The position numbers were made by a program, and so were the translations under genes. Below, in pieces: positions 1 to 7,824 of a stretch of 64,000 nucleotides of DNA (position 1 is the stretch's first letter; each line of letters begins with the position of its first letter). Source of the stretch: Candidatus Zixiibacteriota bacterium (GTDB lineage: Bacteria; Zixibacteria; MSB-5A5; UBA10806; 4484-95); assembly GCA_024231855.1 (NCBI GenBank), contig JAAEQD010000375.1, positions 20,692-84,691 on the forward strand. The letters run 5' to 3'. The notes beneath the pieces were generated by a model, which worked only from the letters and a program-made list of their open reading frames with translations, did no database searches and had not been told where the DNA came from.

Positions 1-1218
1 GCCCTTTGTGATATCATCGATCTCGATAACAAAGTGATTGATGAGGTGGTGGTAATCTGGTATAAGGAACCACGAAGCTATACCGCCGAGGATTTAGTTG
101 AGATAATTTGTCATGGCGGCCACGTAATCTCCGAGCAGATACTTACGCTTTTATGTATAAGCGGAGCCAGACTGGCCGAACCCGGTGAGTTCACTGTTCG
201 GGCCTTCCTGAACGGCCGACTGGATCTCACCGAAGCCGAAGCGGTAAACTCAGTGATAAAAGCCAGATCAAGCAAATCGAAGCAATACGCGCTTCACAAC
301 CTCGAAGGTAAGCTAAAACATAGGCTTGATAAAATTAGCGCCAGACTTATTGAGTTGATAACAGTTCTGGAGGCTGAAATTGATTTTGACGATGATGAGG
401 TGACTAAGCTTGATTTAGCCGCAAAACAGGGTAAAATCGATGAGATTTCTGCATTATTGAGCCGTTTAATATCAACTTATGATATCGGACGCATCGCTGA
501 GGGCCGCGCTCAGGTGGCGATTGTCGGGGCGCCCAATGTTGGTAAATCAAGTATATTCAATAGAATTCTTCAAACAAACAGGGCAATAGTTACGGATGTT
601 CCCGGAACCACTAGAGACTATTTATCTGAATATGTCAATATCGGAGGGTATCCTGTCATATTGACAGATACGGCTGGAATTAGAAAATCGGATCAGGAAA
701 TAGAGCAAATTGGCGTTGAAAGATCAAGGGAATTGGTTGATAGTTCAGACCTTTGCCTGTATGTAATCGATGCGTCTCGGAAAATTGATGACCGTGACGT
801 AGTAATCGCGGAGATTCTCTATAATAAACCTTTTATAACGTTAATTAATAAGATTGATTTAATAGATGATCCCTCAGCGAATATAGGCATGCCGTTAAAT
901 TTTGATCAAATCGTCCAAACTTCGGCGACTACGGGTAAGGGTATTGATAACCTGCTAACAACAATTCAACGGGAACTATTAAAGGATGTAAACGAAACCG
1001 GGGACGGAGTCCTCCTGTCCCAGCGCCAGCTAAACTGCTCGGTAAAAGCAGCCGAACAGATTAATCAAGCAGGAAAAGCTAATAGCGGGGCGGAATCTGA
1101 GGAAATAGTCGTGGGCATTTTAAGAGAAGCATTAGAGCAGATCGGCCAGATCACCGGTAAGGTCACCAGCGATGATATTCTCAATAAGATTTTTTCGGAA
1201 TTTTGTATTGGAAAATAG
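1..1218 (+). CDS. mnmE: tRNA modification GTPase MnmE (5' end cut by window edge)
   Basis: With MnmG, MnmE installs the carboxymethylaminomethyl group at C5 of wobble uridine 34 in certain tRNAs. The reading frame is open from base 1 (A-L-C-D-I-I-D...), so the GTG at 34 is not the true start and the first several tens of residues lie outside the window. Visible are the formyl-THF-binding domain end (PRSYTAEDLVEIICHGG), a GTPase domain with P-loop GAPNVGKSS, the switch TTRDY, DTAGIR and NKIDL, and the C-terminal FCIGK whose cysteine is typical of the family. It is followed after 117 bases by mnmG, its functional partner, in the same direction. Family assignment is secure; only the N-terminus is missing. 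Confidence 0.97.
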   Translation, partial: ALCDIIDLDNKVIDEVVVIWYKEPRSYTAEDLVEIICHGGHVISEQILTLLCISGARLAEPGEFTVRAFLNGRLDLTEAEAVNSVIKARSSKSKQYALHNLEGKLKHRLDKISARLIELITVLEAEIDFDDDEVTKLDLAAKQGKIDEISALLSRLISTYDIGRIAEGRAQVAIVGAPNVGKSSIFNRILQTNRAIVTDVPGTTRDYLSEYVNIGGYPVILTDTAGIRKSDQEIEQIGVERSRELVDSSDLCLYVIDASRKIDDRDVVIAEILYNKPFITLINKIDLIDDPSANIGMPLNFDQIVQTSATTGKGIDNLLTTIQRELLKDVNETGDGVLLSQRQLNCSVKAAEQINQAGKANSGAESEEIVVGILREALEQIGQITGKVTSDDILNKIFSEFCIGK

Positions 1219-1306
1219 ATATTTCCCTGCAATAGTCGTGAATTTAAATTTCGCTAGAATTGACGGAGCATTGGAATTGACAACATTACGAACAATATAC
1301 CCATAC

Positions 1307-1336
1307 TTTTCCACAGTTATCAACACCTTTTCCACA
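1307..1336 (+). promoter_or_regulatory. DnaA-box-like cluster overlapping the mnmG start
   Basis: Two identical 9-mers TTTTCCACA (1307-1315 and 1328-1336) fit the relaxed DnaA-box consensus TTWTNCACA. They lie in the same orientation 21 bases apart, with a degenerate TTATCAACA (1317-1325) between them. The spacing of about 10-11 bases puts all three on one face of the helix. The last A of the third 9-mer is the first base of the mnmG ATG, and no Shine-Dalgarno sequence precedes that ATG. It could be part of an origin, a DnaA-regulated promoter, or chance in AT-rich DNA; the triple phased arrangement argues against chance. Function is inferred. Confidence 0.5.
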
Positions 1337-3156
1337 TGAGCTATGATCTGATAGTAATAGGCGGCGGGCACGCGGGTTGCGAAGCGGCGTTGGCAGGGGC
1401 GAGAATGGGAGTAAAGACCGCCTTAATCACTATACGAAAGGACCGAATCGCTCAAATGAGCTGTAATCCGGCGGTTGGCGGTTTGGCTAAAGGTCAATTA
1501 GTCAGAGAGATAGATGCTATTGGTGGCGAGATCGGTTATTGTACCGATATGACCGGTATTCAATTTCGCATCCTGAATCGCAGTAAGGGGCCGGCAGTCT
1601 GGTCTCATCGAGCCCAGGTAGACAGGATCGCTTATAGAAAATATATGGGCATAACAATCCATAAACAGCCAGGCCTGACTGTGATAGAGGATGAAGTGGT
1701 CGACTTATTAATAGACCAGCGCGTCTGTTGTGGTGTTGTAACCGTTTCACGTGAAACATTTGAGGCAAAAACGATAATTGTTACCTCTGGGACATTCCTC
1801 AATGGCGTAATTCATATAGGCGAAAATCAAATACCGGCTGGGCGTATCGGCGAAGAACCTTCAAAAGGATTATCTGAGTGTTTGGTCGGGCATGGTCTCG
1901 AAATGGGGCGACTGAAAACCGGTACACCCCCTCGCCTGAATGGCACTACTATAAATTTCGATAAATGTACTGTGCAGTATGGCGATGAGCCACCGCCTTT
2001 TTTCTCCAGGAGATCGAACCGGCAAGCTATAAATCAAATTCAATGCCATCTAACCTATACTAATAGTAAAACTCATCAAATCATAAACGACAATATCAAA
2101 AGATCCGCCCTTTATAGCGGCAACATTAAGGGTGTCGGACCACGCTATTGTCCTTCGATTGAGGACAAGGTAGTAAGATTCGCGGATAAGGAGCGTCATC
2201 AGCTATTCCTTGAACCGGAAGGCTTGAATACGTCCGAATATTATCTCAATGGTTTCTCATCATCATTACCAGAGGAGATACAAGTAGAAGCGGTTCGCAC
2301 AATCCCCGGACTAGAGGAGGTTAAAATCAATCAGCCTGCCTATGCTATAGAATATGACTTTTTTCCACCTCATCAATTGAAACCGACGATGGAATCGAAA
2401 TATATTAAGAATCTATACTTAGCCGGCCAGGTAAATGGCACATCGGGCTATGAGGAGGCCGCCGCTCAAGGATTGATGGCTTCGATAAACGCGGTATTGA
2501 ATATTCGAGGAGAAAATCCGGTAGTTTTCGACAGATCTCAAGCCTATATCGGGGTATTAATCGACGACCTGGTAACAAAATCCACCGCCGAGCCTTACCG
2601 GATGTTTACTTCCAGGGCCGAATACAGATTATTTCTCCGAGAAGACAATGCCGAGGATAGATTAAGCGAAACAGGTCGTAGAATTGGACTTCTTTCCGAA
2701 TCGTTGATAGAAAAGATATTCAGTGAAAAGAAACAACGGACAGATATCTATAGCGAATTCCAGAAATTAAGAATTAGCGTGCCGGAGCTTGAGGAGCCGT
2801 TAACTGTTGCAGAGGCTGCCCGCCGACCTGAGGTTGATTTTACTTCCATATTCAATAGTCTTCCCAATACTATGACAGCTAAATACGCGGTAATCGAAAA
2901 AGTGCTGATAGAAATCAAGTATGAAGGCTATCTTCGGCGCCAACAACTACAACTACAACGGTTTAAAAGCATGGAATCGCTGGCAATACCGGCAAGTTTC
3001 GATTATAAGGAAATTAAGGGTCTAAAAACTGAAGCCTCAGAGAAGCTGAGTCGAATCAAACCGGCCACATTGGGCCAGGCATCCAGAATCTCCGGCGTTT
3101 CACCCGGTGATATAGCGGTACTAATGGTAAACTTAAAAAACAGGCGGCGTAAATGA
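1336..3156 (+). CDS. mnmG: tRNA uridine 5-carboxymethylaminomethyl modification enzyme MnmG (GidA)
   Basis: This is the FAD-dependent partner of MnmE in wobble-U34 modification. The 606-residue product has the normal family length. It opens with the Rossmann FAD motif IVIGGGHAGCEAA (about residues 7-19) and contains MSCNPAVGGLAKG, GRLKTGTPPRL, a second nucleotide-binding segment around LAGQVNGTSGYEEAAAQG, and the TSRAEYRLFLREDNAE signature. The start is fixed because the FAD motif begins immediately after the ATG, although no Shine-Dalgarno sequence is visible; the upstream bases are a DnaA-box-like cluster. The coding sequence contains a near-perfect parS palindrome at 1743-1758. Its stop overlaps the rsmG start by four bases (ATGA), so the two are translationally coupled. 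Confidence 0.98.
   Translation: MSYDLIVIGGGHAGCEAALAGARMGVKTALITIRKDRIAQMSCNPAVGGLAKGQLVREIDAIGGEIGYCTDMTGIQFRILNRSKGPAVWSHRAQVDRIAYRKYMGITIHKQPGLTVIEDEVVDLLIDQRVCCGVVTVSRETFEAKTIIVTSGTFLNGVIHIGENQIPAGRIGEEPSKGLSECLVGHGLEMGRLKTGTPPRLNGTTINFDKCTVQYGDEPPPFFSRRSNRQAINQIQCHLTYTNSKTHQIINDNIKRSALYSGNIKGVGPRYCPSIEDKVVRFADKERHQLFLEPEGLNTSEYYLNGFSSSLPEEIQVEAVRTIPGLEEVKINQPAYAIEYDFFPPHQLKPTMESKYIKNLYLAGQVNGTSGYEEAAAQGLMASINAVLNIRGENPVVFDRSQAYIGVLIDDLVTKSTAEPYRMFTSRAEYRLFLREDNAEDRLSETGRRIGLLSESLIEKIFSEKKQRTDIYSEFQKLRISVPELEEPLTVAEAARRPEVDFTSIFNSLPNTMTAKYAVIEKVLIEIKYEGYLRRQQLQLQRFKSMESLAIPASFDYKEIKGLKTEASEKLSRIKPATLGQASRISGVSPGDIAVLMVNLKNRRRK
1743..1758. promoter_or_regulatory. parS-like ParB-binding palindrome inside mnmG
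   Basis: The 16 bases CGTTTCACGTGAAACA match the widespread bacterial parS consensus TGTTTCACGTGAAACA at 15 of 16 positions. The perfectly palindromic core GTTTCACGTGAAAC is intact and encodes V-S-R-E-T in mnmG. It lies 1956 bases from the consensus site before parA. Bacterial chromosomes commonly carry several parS sites near the origin, some inside genes. ParB binding is inferred from sequence only. Confidence 0.85.
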
Positions 3157-3689
3157 GTGATAAAGATAAAGTGAAAACATGGCTTGGTAAAAACCGTCTG
3201 AATCAATCTCAAGCCCAGATTGATAATCTCTTAGGCTACATTGACATGATTCGCGAAACCTCATCAAAGATGAACCTCGTCTCGAAAAACGATTTACCCC
3301 AATTGATTGAACGTCATCTTCTCGATTCACTCCACGCCTTGACTGTCTATACCATTCCGCCGGGCTCCCATATTGCCGATCTTGGCAGCGGGGCGGGATT
3401 TCCGGGTATACCTATCGCAATTGCCAGGCCCGACACCCAAATGGACTTGGTTGAATCCAGACATCGTAAATGCCTGTTCCTAGGAAGTGTAATCGACAAA
3501 CTGAAATTGTCGAATGCTAAAGTAATTCATGATCGCTGGGAAAACAGAACTAATCAATATGATATAATCCTGGCCAGGGCGTCACTTAAAGAACAGGACC
3601 TAATAACCAAAGCCTTGCCAAAATTGAACCCGGGCGGCGTATTACTATACTTCGCTAAGTACAATAACATCAAGATAATAACAAATTAA
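3153..3689 (+). CDS. rsmG: 16S rRNA (guanine-N7) methyltransferase RsmG, short C-terminus
   Basis: RsmG (GidB) methylates N7 of G527 in 16S rRNA using S-adenosylmethionine. The family signature ERHLLDSL and the SAM-binding motif IADLGSGAGFPG are clear, followed by DLVESRHRKCLFL and the ILARAS segment. At 178 residues it is shorter than the usual 200-240: it stops soon after NPGGVLLYFAK, where relatives continue with further beta strands of the fold. No other frame continues the missing part before the parS site ten bases downstream. It may be a genuine short variant, or a truncated, possibly weakened enzyme. It overlaps mnmG by four bases. Confidence 0.9.
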   Translation: MSDKDKVKTWLGKNRLNQSQAQIDNLLGYIDMIRETSSKMNLVSKNDLPQLIERHLLDSLHALTVYTIPPGSHIADLGSGAGFPGIPIAIARPDTQMDLVESRHRKCLFLGSVIDKLKLSNAKVIHDRWENRTNQYDIILARASLKEQDLITKALPKLNPGGVLLYFAKYNNIKIITN

Positions 3690-3698
3690 TCTCAGAAA

Positions 3699-3714
3699 TG
3701 TTTCACGTGAAACA
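3699..3714. promoter_or_regulatory. Consensus parS site
   Basis: TGTTTCACGTGAAACA is a perfect 16-base palindrome identical to the canonical bacterial parS sequence. It lies in the 113-base gap between rsmG and parA, where ParB bound here could both nucleate the partition complex and affect parAB expression. Confidence 0.96.
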
Positions 3715-3802
3715 TTTTAATGCTTGATTTTATTCAATAGTTATCATAAAATCCTCCTGCAATGAATTTTTATTTTGGTATAACTCATAATCAGGCGGTC
3801 AA

Positions 3803-4561
3803 ATGACAAAGATTATAGCAATTGCCAACCAGAAAGGTGGGGTCGGTAAAACCACTACCGCGATAAACCTGAGCTCATCGTTGGCTGTGGCCGAACAGAA
3901 ATCCCTGCTTATCGATATCGACCCGCAAGCTAATACGACATCGGGGCTTGGATTCGACAAGAATGATATCAAAAAATCAGTCTATGATGTACTAACCCGC
4001 AATATGCCGGTTGAGGAGGCGACAATCGAAACCGACATCGAATATTTACATCTGCTGCCGGCTAATATTAATCTGGTTGGAGCCGAGATTGAACTGGTCA
4101 ATTTGTCGGACAGAGAATTTATACTTAGACGGGCTTTGGAAAAAGTGTCCGATTCTTATGATTTCATTATTATTGATTGCCCGCCATCCCTGGGCTTACT
4201 TACGGTTAATACGTTAACCGCCGCCGATAGTATTATTATCCCTATTCAGTGCGAGTATTATGCCCTTGAAGGGCTGGGGCAATTAATGAATACGGTCGGT
4301 TTGGTGCAGAAGCAATTAAATCCTCGGCTCGAGATTCATGGTATTCTTCTAACTATGTACGACGGCCGTCTAAATCTTTCCCGTCAAGTAGCCAACGAAG
4401 CTCGGAAGTATTTTTCAGAAAAAGTATATGAGACCGTTATAAACAGGAATGTTAGACTTTCGGAAGCCCCAAGCTTCGGCAAGCCGATTCTATTATATGA
4501 TGTTGAAAGCACGGGGGCAAAAAACTACCTCCGTTTTGCCAAGGAGGTATTATCACGATGA
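3803..4561 (+). CDS. parA: Chromosome-partitioning ATPase ParA (Soj)
   Basis: ParA is the nucleoid-bound ATPase whose gradient moves the ParB-parS complex during origin segregation. The 252-residue product begins with the deviant Walker A motif KGGVGKTTTAINL near residues 10-22, including the signature lysine. It continues with DIDPQANTTSGLG and the Walker B-like FIIIDCPPSLGLLT; the PIQCEYYALEGL and SEAPSFGKPI segments are typical of the chromosomal Soj type. There is no N-terminal DNA-binding extension, as expected for chromosomal rather than type Ia plasmid ParA. An AGGCGG ribosome site precedes the ATG. The stop overlaps the parB start by four bases (ATGA). Confidence 0.98.
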   Translation: MTKIIAIANQKGGVGKTTTAINLSSSLAVAEQKSLLIDIDPQANTTSGLGFDKNDIKKSVYDVLTRNMPVEEATIETDIEYLHLLPANINLVGAEIELVNLSDREFILRRALEKVSDSYDFIIIDCPPSLGLLTVNTLTAADSIIIPIQCEYYALEGLGQLMNTVGLVQKQLNPRLEIHGILLTMYDGRLNLSRQVANEARKYFSEKVYETVINRNVRLSEAPSFGKPILLYDVESTGAKNYLRFAKEVLSR

Positions 4562-5409
4562 AAAGAGTCGCTTTAGGCCGGGGGCTTGATGCCTTAATCC
4601 CAGCCGATCCAAAAGATGATAATTCGAAAGAGATTCGGGATATTTTGATATCGCGAATTAAAACCAATCCCAATCAACCGCGAAAAAGATTCGATGAAGA
4701 CAAACTTAAAGGATTAGCTAAGTCGATCAATCAAAAAGGTTTAATCCAACCTATCATAGTCCGGGTGGCGGGCGATGATTACGAATTGGTAGTTGGCGAA
4801 AGACGCATGCGGGCGGCCCAGCTTCTGGGTCTGGACATCATCCCCTCTATTGTCTACAATAAGATGTCAAAAAAAGAGACAATGGAGTTGGCTTTAATCG
4901 AAAATATTCAACGTGAAGATCTTAATCCGATTGAGGAGGCTGAAGCTTACCGGGCATTACTTCAGGAATTCGGCTTATCACAGGAGGATCTGGCCAGCCA
5001 GGTCAGTAAAGATCGCTCAAGCATTTCAAATTCATTGCGCCTGCTGACCCTTCCGGACAAAGTTAGGCGAATGGTTGTGGAAAAAATGTTGTCAGCCGGA
5101 GCCGCACGAGTTATATTGGCCGTTCCCGGAGAGAAAGAAAAAATAGAACTTGCCGACAAGGCTATTAAGGAAGGTTACTCAGTTAGAGAGCTGGAAAAAA
5201 TAGTGTACGGTGAAAGTAAGAGACGTTCCACCAGAAGAAAGGCTGTCAAATCACCCCATCTGCTGTCTATCGAGGATGGATTAAGGAAAGCTTTGCAGAC
5301 AAAAGTCGCAATTGCTCCGCGCAAGAAAGGCGGCAGGATTATAATTGATTATTACAATAATGAGGGACTGACGAGAGTTCTGGAGCGGTTGAATTATTCG
5401 GAAGATTAA
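4558..5409 (+). CDS. parB: Chromosome-partitioning protein ParB (Spo0J)
   Basis: ParB is the CTP-dependent clamp that loads at parS and spreads along neighbouring DNA. The 283-residue product has the N-terminal ALGRGLDALIP (ParA-interacting), then ISRIKTNPNQPRKRFDE and the CTP-binding VGERRMRAAQLLG. These are followed by ENIQREDLNPIEEAEAY and the helix-turn-helix LSQEDLASQVSKDRSSISN that reads parS, and a C-terminal dimerisation region. A basic linker (ESKRRSTRRKAVK) precedes the C-domain. Two parS sites lie within 3 kb upstream. It overlaps parA by four bases and the next gene by one (TAATG), so all three should be on one transcript. Confidence 0.98.
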   Translation: MKRVALGRGLDALIPADPKDDNSKEIRDILISRIKTNPNQPRKRFDEDKLKGLAKSINQKGLIQPIIVRVAGDDYELVVGERRMRAAQLLGLDIIPSIVYNKMSKKETMELALIENIQREDLNPIEEAEAYRALLQEFGLSQEDLASQVSKDRSSISNSLRLLTLPDKVRRMVVEKMLSAGAARVILAVPGEKEKIELADKAIKEGYSVRELEKIVYGESKRRSTRRKAVKSPHLLSIEDGLRKALQTKVAIAPRKKGGRIIIDYYNNEGLTRVLERLNYSED

Positions 5410-6206
5410 TGAAGAAGTATATTGACATATTGGTAATCCCGCAGGGTCAGCAGCCCTCTCACAGTTTTCGTTTAGCAGCCTGGCAGGTTAAAGGTTTAAT
5501 TATATTTATTGTCGCCTGGATGATATTATTATTGGGAGTAACCGTATTCTATGGTAGGTTAAGCGGGCAGGCGATTTCAGCGGAGTTACTTGAGGCGGAA
5601 AATGATAAACTTCGCGACTATAATGCCAAGGTCGTTGAGATCGAAAAAAGTTATCGTCAGAACCTGGCGATCGTTTCCCGAATAGCCGAAATGGCCGGCG
5701 TGGAGATTGAAGATATCGATCGATCCCTGGGCAGTGTTTATGATTCGCTTCAAACCGATAGTACGGGGCGCGTAACAATAGCAGGCATGCAAGCCGATAA
5801 GGTGCCACTATCGATAGGTGAACTGGAAAATATGAGAGTGCCCAGCGGCCGGCCTTTGTACGGTTGGATCACCCAGACATTTCATGTTGAAGAAGGTAAG
5901 GAGAAACACGAAGGCATAGATATCGCGGTTAGAGAGGGAACGCCGGTAGTCACGACGGCTACCGGGTTGATAGAGTTTGCCGGCTGGGATAAGGATTTCG
6001 GCAACCTCACGATTATCGACCATGGCAATAATTACAAAACTTATTACGGCCATAATCAGAAAATCATGGCCGGTAAAGGACAGAAAGTGTTTAAGGGAGA
6101 TGTGATCGCCTTGTCGGGTAACACCGGGCATTCCTCGGCGCCGCACCTTCACTATGAAATAGTAGTTAACGGCGTTGCGGTTGACCCGTGGCCGTATCTT
6201 GATTAA
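5409..6206 (+). CDS. Membrane-anchored M23 (LytM) peptidoglycan endopeptidase
   Basis: This is a probable cell-wall hydrolase or wall-remodelling factor. One transmembrane helix (about residues 28-50) follows a short cytoplasmic basic segment, then a short coiled-coil-like stretch (LLEAENDKLRDYNAKVVEIE). The C-terminal M23 domain has HEGID near residue 167, YGHN and HLHYE, which together supply the zinc ligands and general base, so it looks catalytically competent. It starts within the parB stop codon and is followed 26 bases later by a bactofilin. M23-bactofilin pairs are a recurrent arrangement in which the bactofilin scaffold positions the peptidase; here that pair is coupled to parAB. Confidence 0.93.
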   Translation: MKKYIDILVIPQGQQPSHSFRLAAWQVKGLIIFIVAWMILLLGVTVFYGRLSGQAISAELLEAENDKLRDYNAKVVEIEKSYRQNLAIVSRIAEMAGVEIEDIDRSLGSVYDSLQTDSTGRVTIAGMQADKVPLSIGELENMRVPSGRPLYGWITQTFHVEEGKEKHEGIDIAVREGTPVVTTATGLIEFAGWDKDFGNLTIIDHGNNYKTYYGHNQKIMAGKGQKVFKGDVIALSGNTGHSSAPHLHYEIVVNGVAVDPWPYLD

Positions 6207-6232
6207 CAAAACCTCAGAGGGGATTCGTTATT

Positions 6233-6631
6233 ATGGCGGATAGAAACGCAAAGTATGAAGGTAAGCTGGAAACGATAATCGGCAAGGGCACGAAAATCGA
6301 CGGCAGCATGAAAATCGAAGGTTCGACTCGTATCGATGGTATCGTTATGGGTAAGCTCGAGTCCAACGATCTCGTAACAATCGGCCCGGAGGGCGAAGTG
6401 AAAGCCGAAGTAAAGGCCAAATCCATTATTGTCGGCGGCCGCGTTGAAGGTAACCTCGAGGCAACCGAAAAAATAGAATTGCAGTCGAAGTCTGAACTGC
6501 AGGGCAACCTGGTATCAAAATCATTATTGGTTGAACATGGCGCGATCTTTCATGGAAATGCCAATATGAAAGGAACAAGCTCGAATATGGCGGCCAAACC
6601 TATGCCCCCTATTCAACACGGAAAAAAATAA
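6233..6631 (+). CDS. Bactofilin (polymer-forming cytoskeletal protein)
   Basis: Bactofilins form nucleotide-free beta-helical filaments at the inner membrane that scaffold wall enzymes or, in Myxococcus, the ParABS machinery. The 132-residue product has the expected size and periodic short beta-repeats, for example GSMKIEGSTRIDGIVMGKLE, VTIGPEGEVKAEVKAKSIIV, GGRVEGNLEATEKIEL and SELQGNLVSKSLLVEHGA. The glycine-hydrophobic spacing is that of the DUF583 family. A purine-rich AGAGGGGA precedes the ATG. A flexible tail (MPPIQHGKK) ends the protein. The location after parA-parB-M23 suggests a link between origin segregation and local wall growth, which is inference. Confidence 0.94.
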   Translation: MADRNAKYEGKLETIIGKGTKIDGSMKIEGSTRIDGIVMGKLESNDLVTIGPEGEVKAEVKAKSIIVGGRVEGNLEATEKIELQSKSELQGNLVSKSLLVEHGAIFHGNANMKGTSSNMAAKPMPPIQHGKK

Positions 6632-6662
6632 CAGTCTATATAGTCAGGGGGGCTGACTAAAT

Positions 6663-7349
6663 ATGGCCAGACCAACAATTATAGCTTTACTGCTTTTAGT
6701 ATTGGGTTTTCTGTTATTAGCCTGGTTTTTATTTTTATTAATCAAGCGAATCTCATTTCATCCCGAAGCCGAATCAAGGAGGAAAACACCGGCAAGTGTC
6801 GGTTATTGGGGAATAACGATATCCGTAATAATGCTGGCGCTATCCTGGCTGCTATTCTGGACAGGCGGCCAATTAAAATCGTATAAGCCCTTTAATCCAT
6901 CAAGCAGTATAGGAACGGTTGAAGTGTGGTATGAGGGCGACCCGGTTAAAACATTAAAAGTGGAATTCTATTCGAATGGGGCCGATAGTTTGGCGGCACC
7001 GACATTATTTTATCTATCCGGCAATTCATTTTATTTAAAGGGACAAAGTATAAAAATTCCCGATTTACTCACCTACATTTTCAAATGGCAATATTATTAT
7101 AAGATAACTGATTTTTACGGTGCTTTTGCCGGCCATAAACCGCCGGGTGTAGATGCTCCACTTCTAGCTCACCAGACAATCGGCAGCGGGTCTATTAAAA
7201 TACATAGTCTGCCTGGATCAATCCCGCTTCTGGGGAAGAGTATTGAGACCTGTAATTTTGAAAGCAAAGTTGCTAAAATAAGCCGCCATAATAAATTCGA
7301 CCTCATTTTAAGCGACAGCTGCAATGTTGTCTTAAAAGCTATCAAATAA
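6663..7349 (+). CDS. Unknown two-helix membrane protein in the par/bactofilin cluster
   Basis: No family was recognised. The 228-residue product has two predicted membrane helices (about residues 5-27 and 47-69) with a basic loop between them. After these comes a soluble region of about 150 residues with alternating hydrophobic residues suggestive of beta structure (for example VEVWYEGDPVKTLKVEFYS). It follows bactofilin by 31 bases with a GGGGG ribosome site, so it is probably the last gene of the same transcript. The two-helix hairpin would place its C-terminal domain on the same side as its N-terminus. Confidence 0.75.
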   Translation: MARPTIIALLLLVLGFLLLAWFLFLLIKRISFHPEAESRRKTPASVGYWGITISVIMLALSWLLFWTGGQLKSYKPFNPSSSIGTVEVWYEGDPVKTLKVEFYSNGADSLAAPTLFYLSGNSFYLKGQSIKIPDLLTYIFKWQYYYKITDFYGAFAGHKPPGVDAPLLAHQTIGSGSIKIHSLPGSIPLLGKSIETCNFESKVAKISRHNKFDLILSDSCNVVLKAIK

Positions 7350-7553
7350 TTGACAGAAATCAGAATAAGCCGACTATCTTGACCTCTCCATTTTGCCTAG
7401 CTATATGCATTGCATTGCCTTTATTTTTACTTGCAATTATTTTCACACGAAGTATATATCTCCTTTTCCAGCAAAATAGTTCAAATTGATTGAATTTTTA
7501 AGAGTTGTGTTAATAATTCCTTATGTTTTATTGTATAACATTAGTGTGGTTTT

Positions 7554-7566
7554 ATAACAGTGTTAT
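7554..7566. promoter_or_regulatory. Small perfect palindrome ATAACA-G-TGTTAT
   Basis: This is a 6-1-6 perfect inverted repeat located just before the TTGACA at 7569. Size and position fit an operator half-site pair, but no family can be named and short palindromes occur by chance in AT-rich DNA. Confidence 0.3.
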
Positions 7567-7632
7567 TATTGACACATCAACATATTATAGTTATCGTATT
7601 ATAATTTAATAAGTTATCGATATTTCCCGGTA

Positions 7633-7650
7633 GTTGTTTATAATAACAAC
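7633..7650 (+). promoter_or_regulatory. Candidate -10 element framed by an inverted repeat
   Basis: GTTGTT, then TATAAT (7639-7644), then AACAAC: the six-base arms are perfect complements and the interval between them is a consensus -10 hexamer. A repressor bound here would mask the promoter of the S8 peptidase gene 175 bases downstream. The matching -35 is weak (TTATCG at 7614-7619, 19-base spacer), so this remains a suggestion. Confidence 0.35.
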
Positions 7651-7824
7651 ACCCATTAAGGCTATACGTGTTCTTGCTTTTCATAAGTCATTGATATATA
7701 TTGTGAATAATTACCAAAAGGTTGTTGGTTTAGGGCATGCTTTTTGCCAATTTTAGGGTTGTTAATGTTATGATGGAAAATGTCAAAAAAGATAGGTTTA
7801 TGTTAACCAAGAAAAGGAGAAGTA

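Larger units (their letters stand above)
7350..7824. other. AT-rich 475-base intergenic region upstream of the S8 peptidase
   Basis: No gene of supportable size is present. The region is strongly AT-rich and holds several small inverted repeats and possible promoter parts. A TTGACA at 7569-7574 lacks a well-spaced -10. A TATAAT at 7639-7644 is framed by an inverted repeat. The last bases hold a clear AAAAGGAGA ribosome site (7812-7820) for the next gene. A long leader of up to about 175 bases is therefore possible. Confidence 0.5.

Noticed and set aside
5076..5084. Single TTTTCCACA (reverse orientation) within parB, and another near 45016
   Set aside because: Isolated 9-mers of this kind are expected by chance in 64 kb of AT-rich DNA; only the cluster at 1307-1336 stands out.
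5808..6209. A 133-residue - strand frame opposite the M23 peptidase
   Set aside because: Antisense shadow; the M23 active-site motifs on the + strand are complete.
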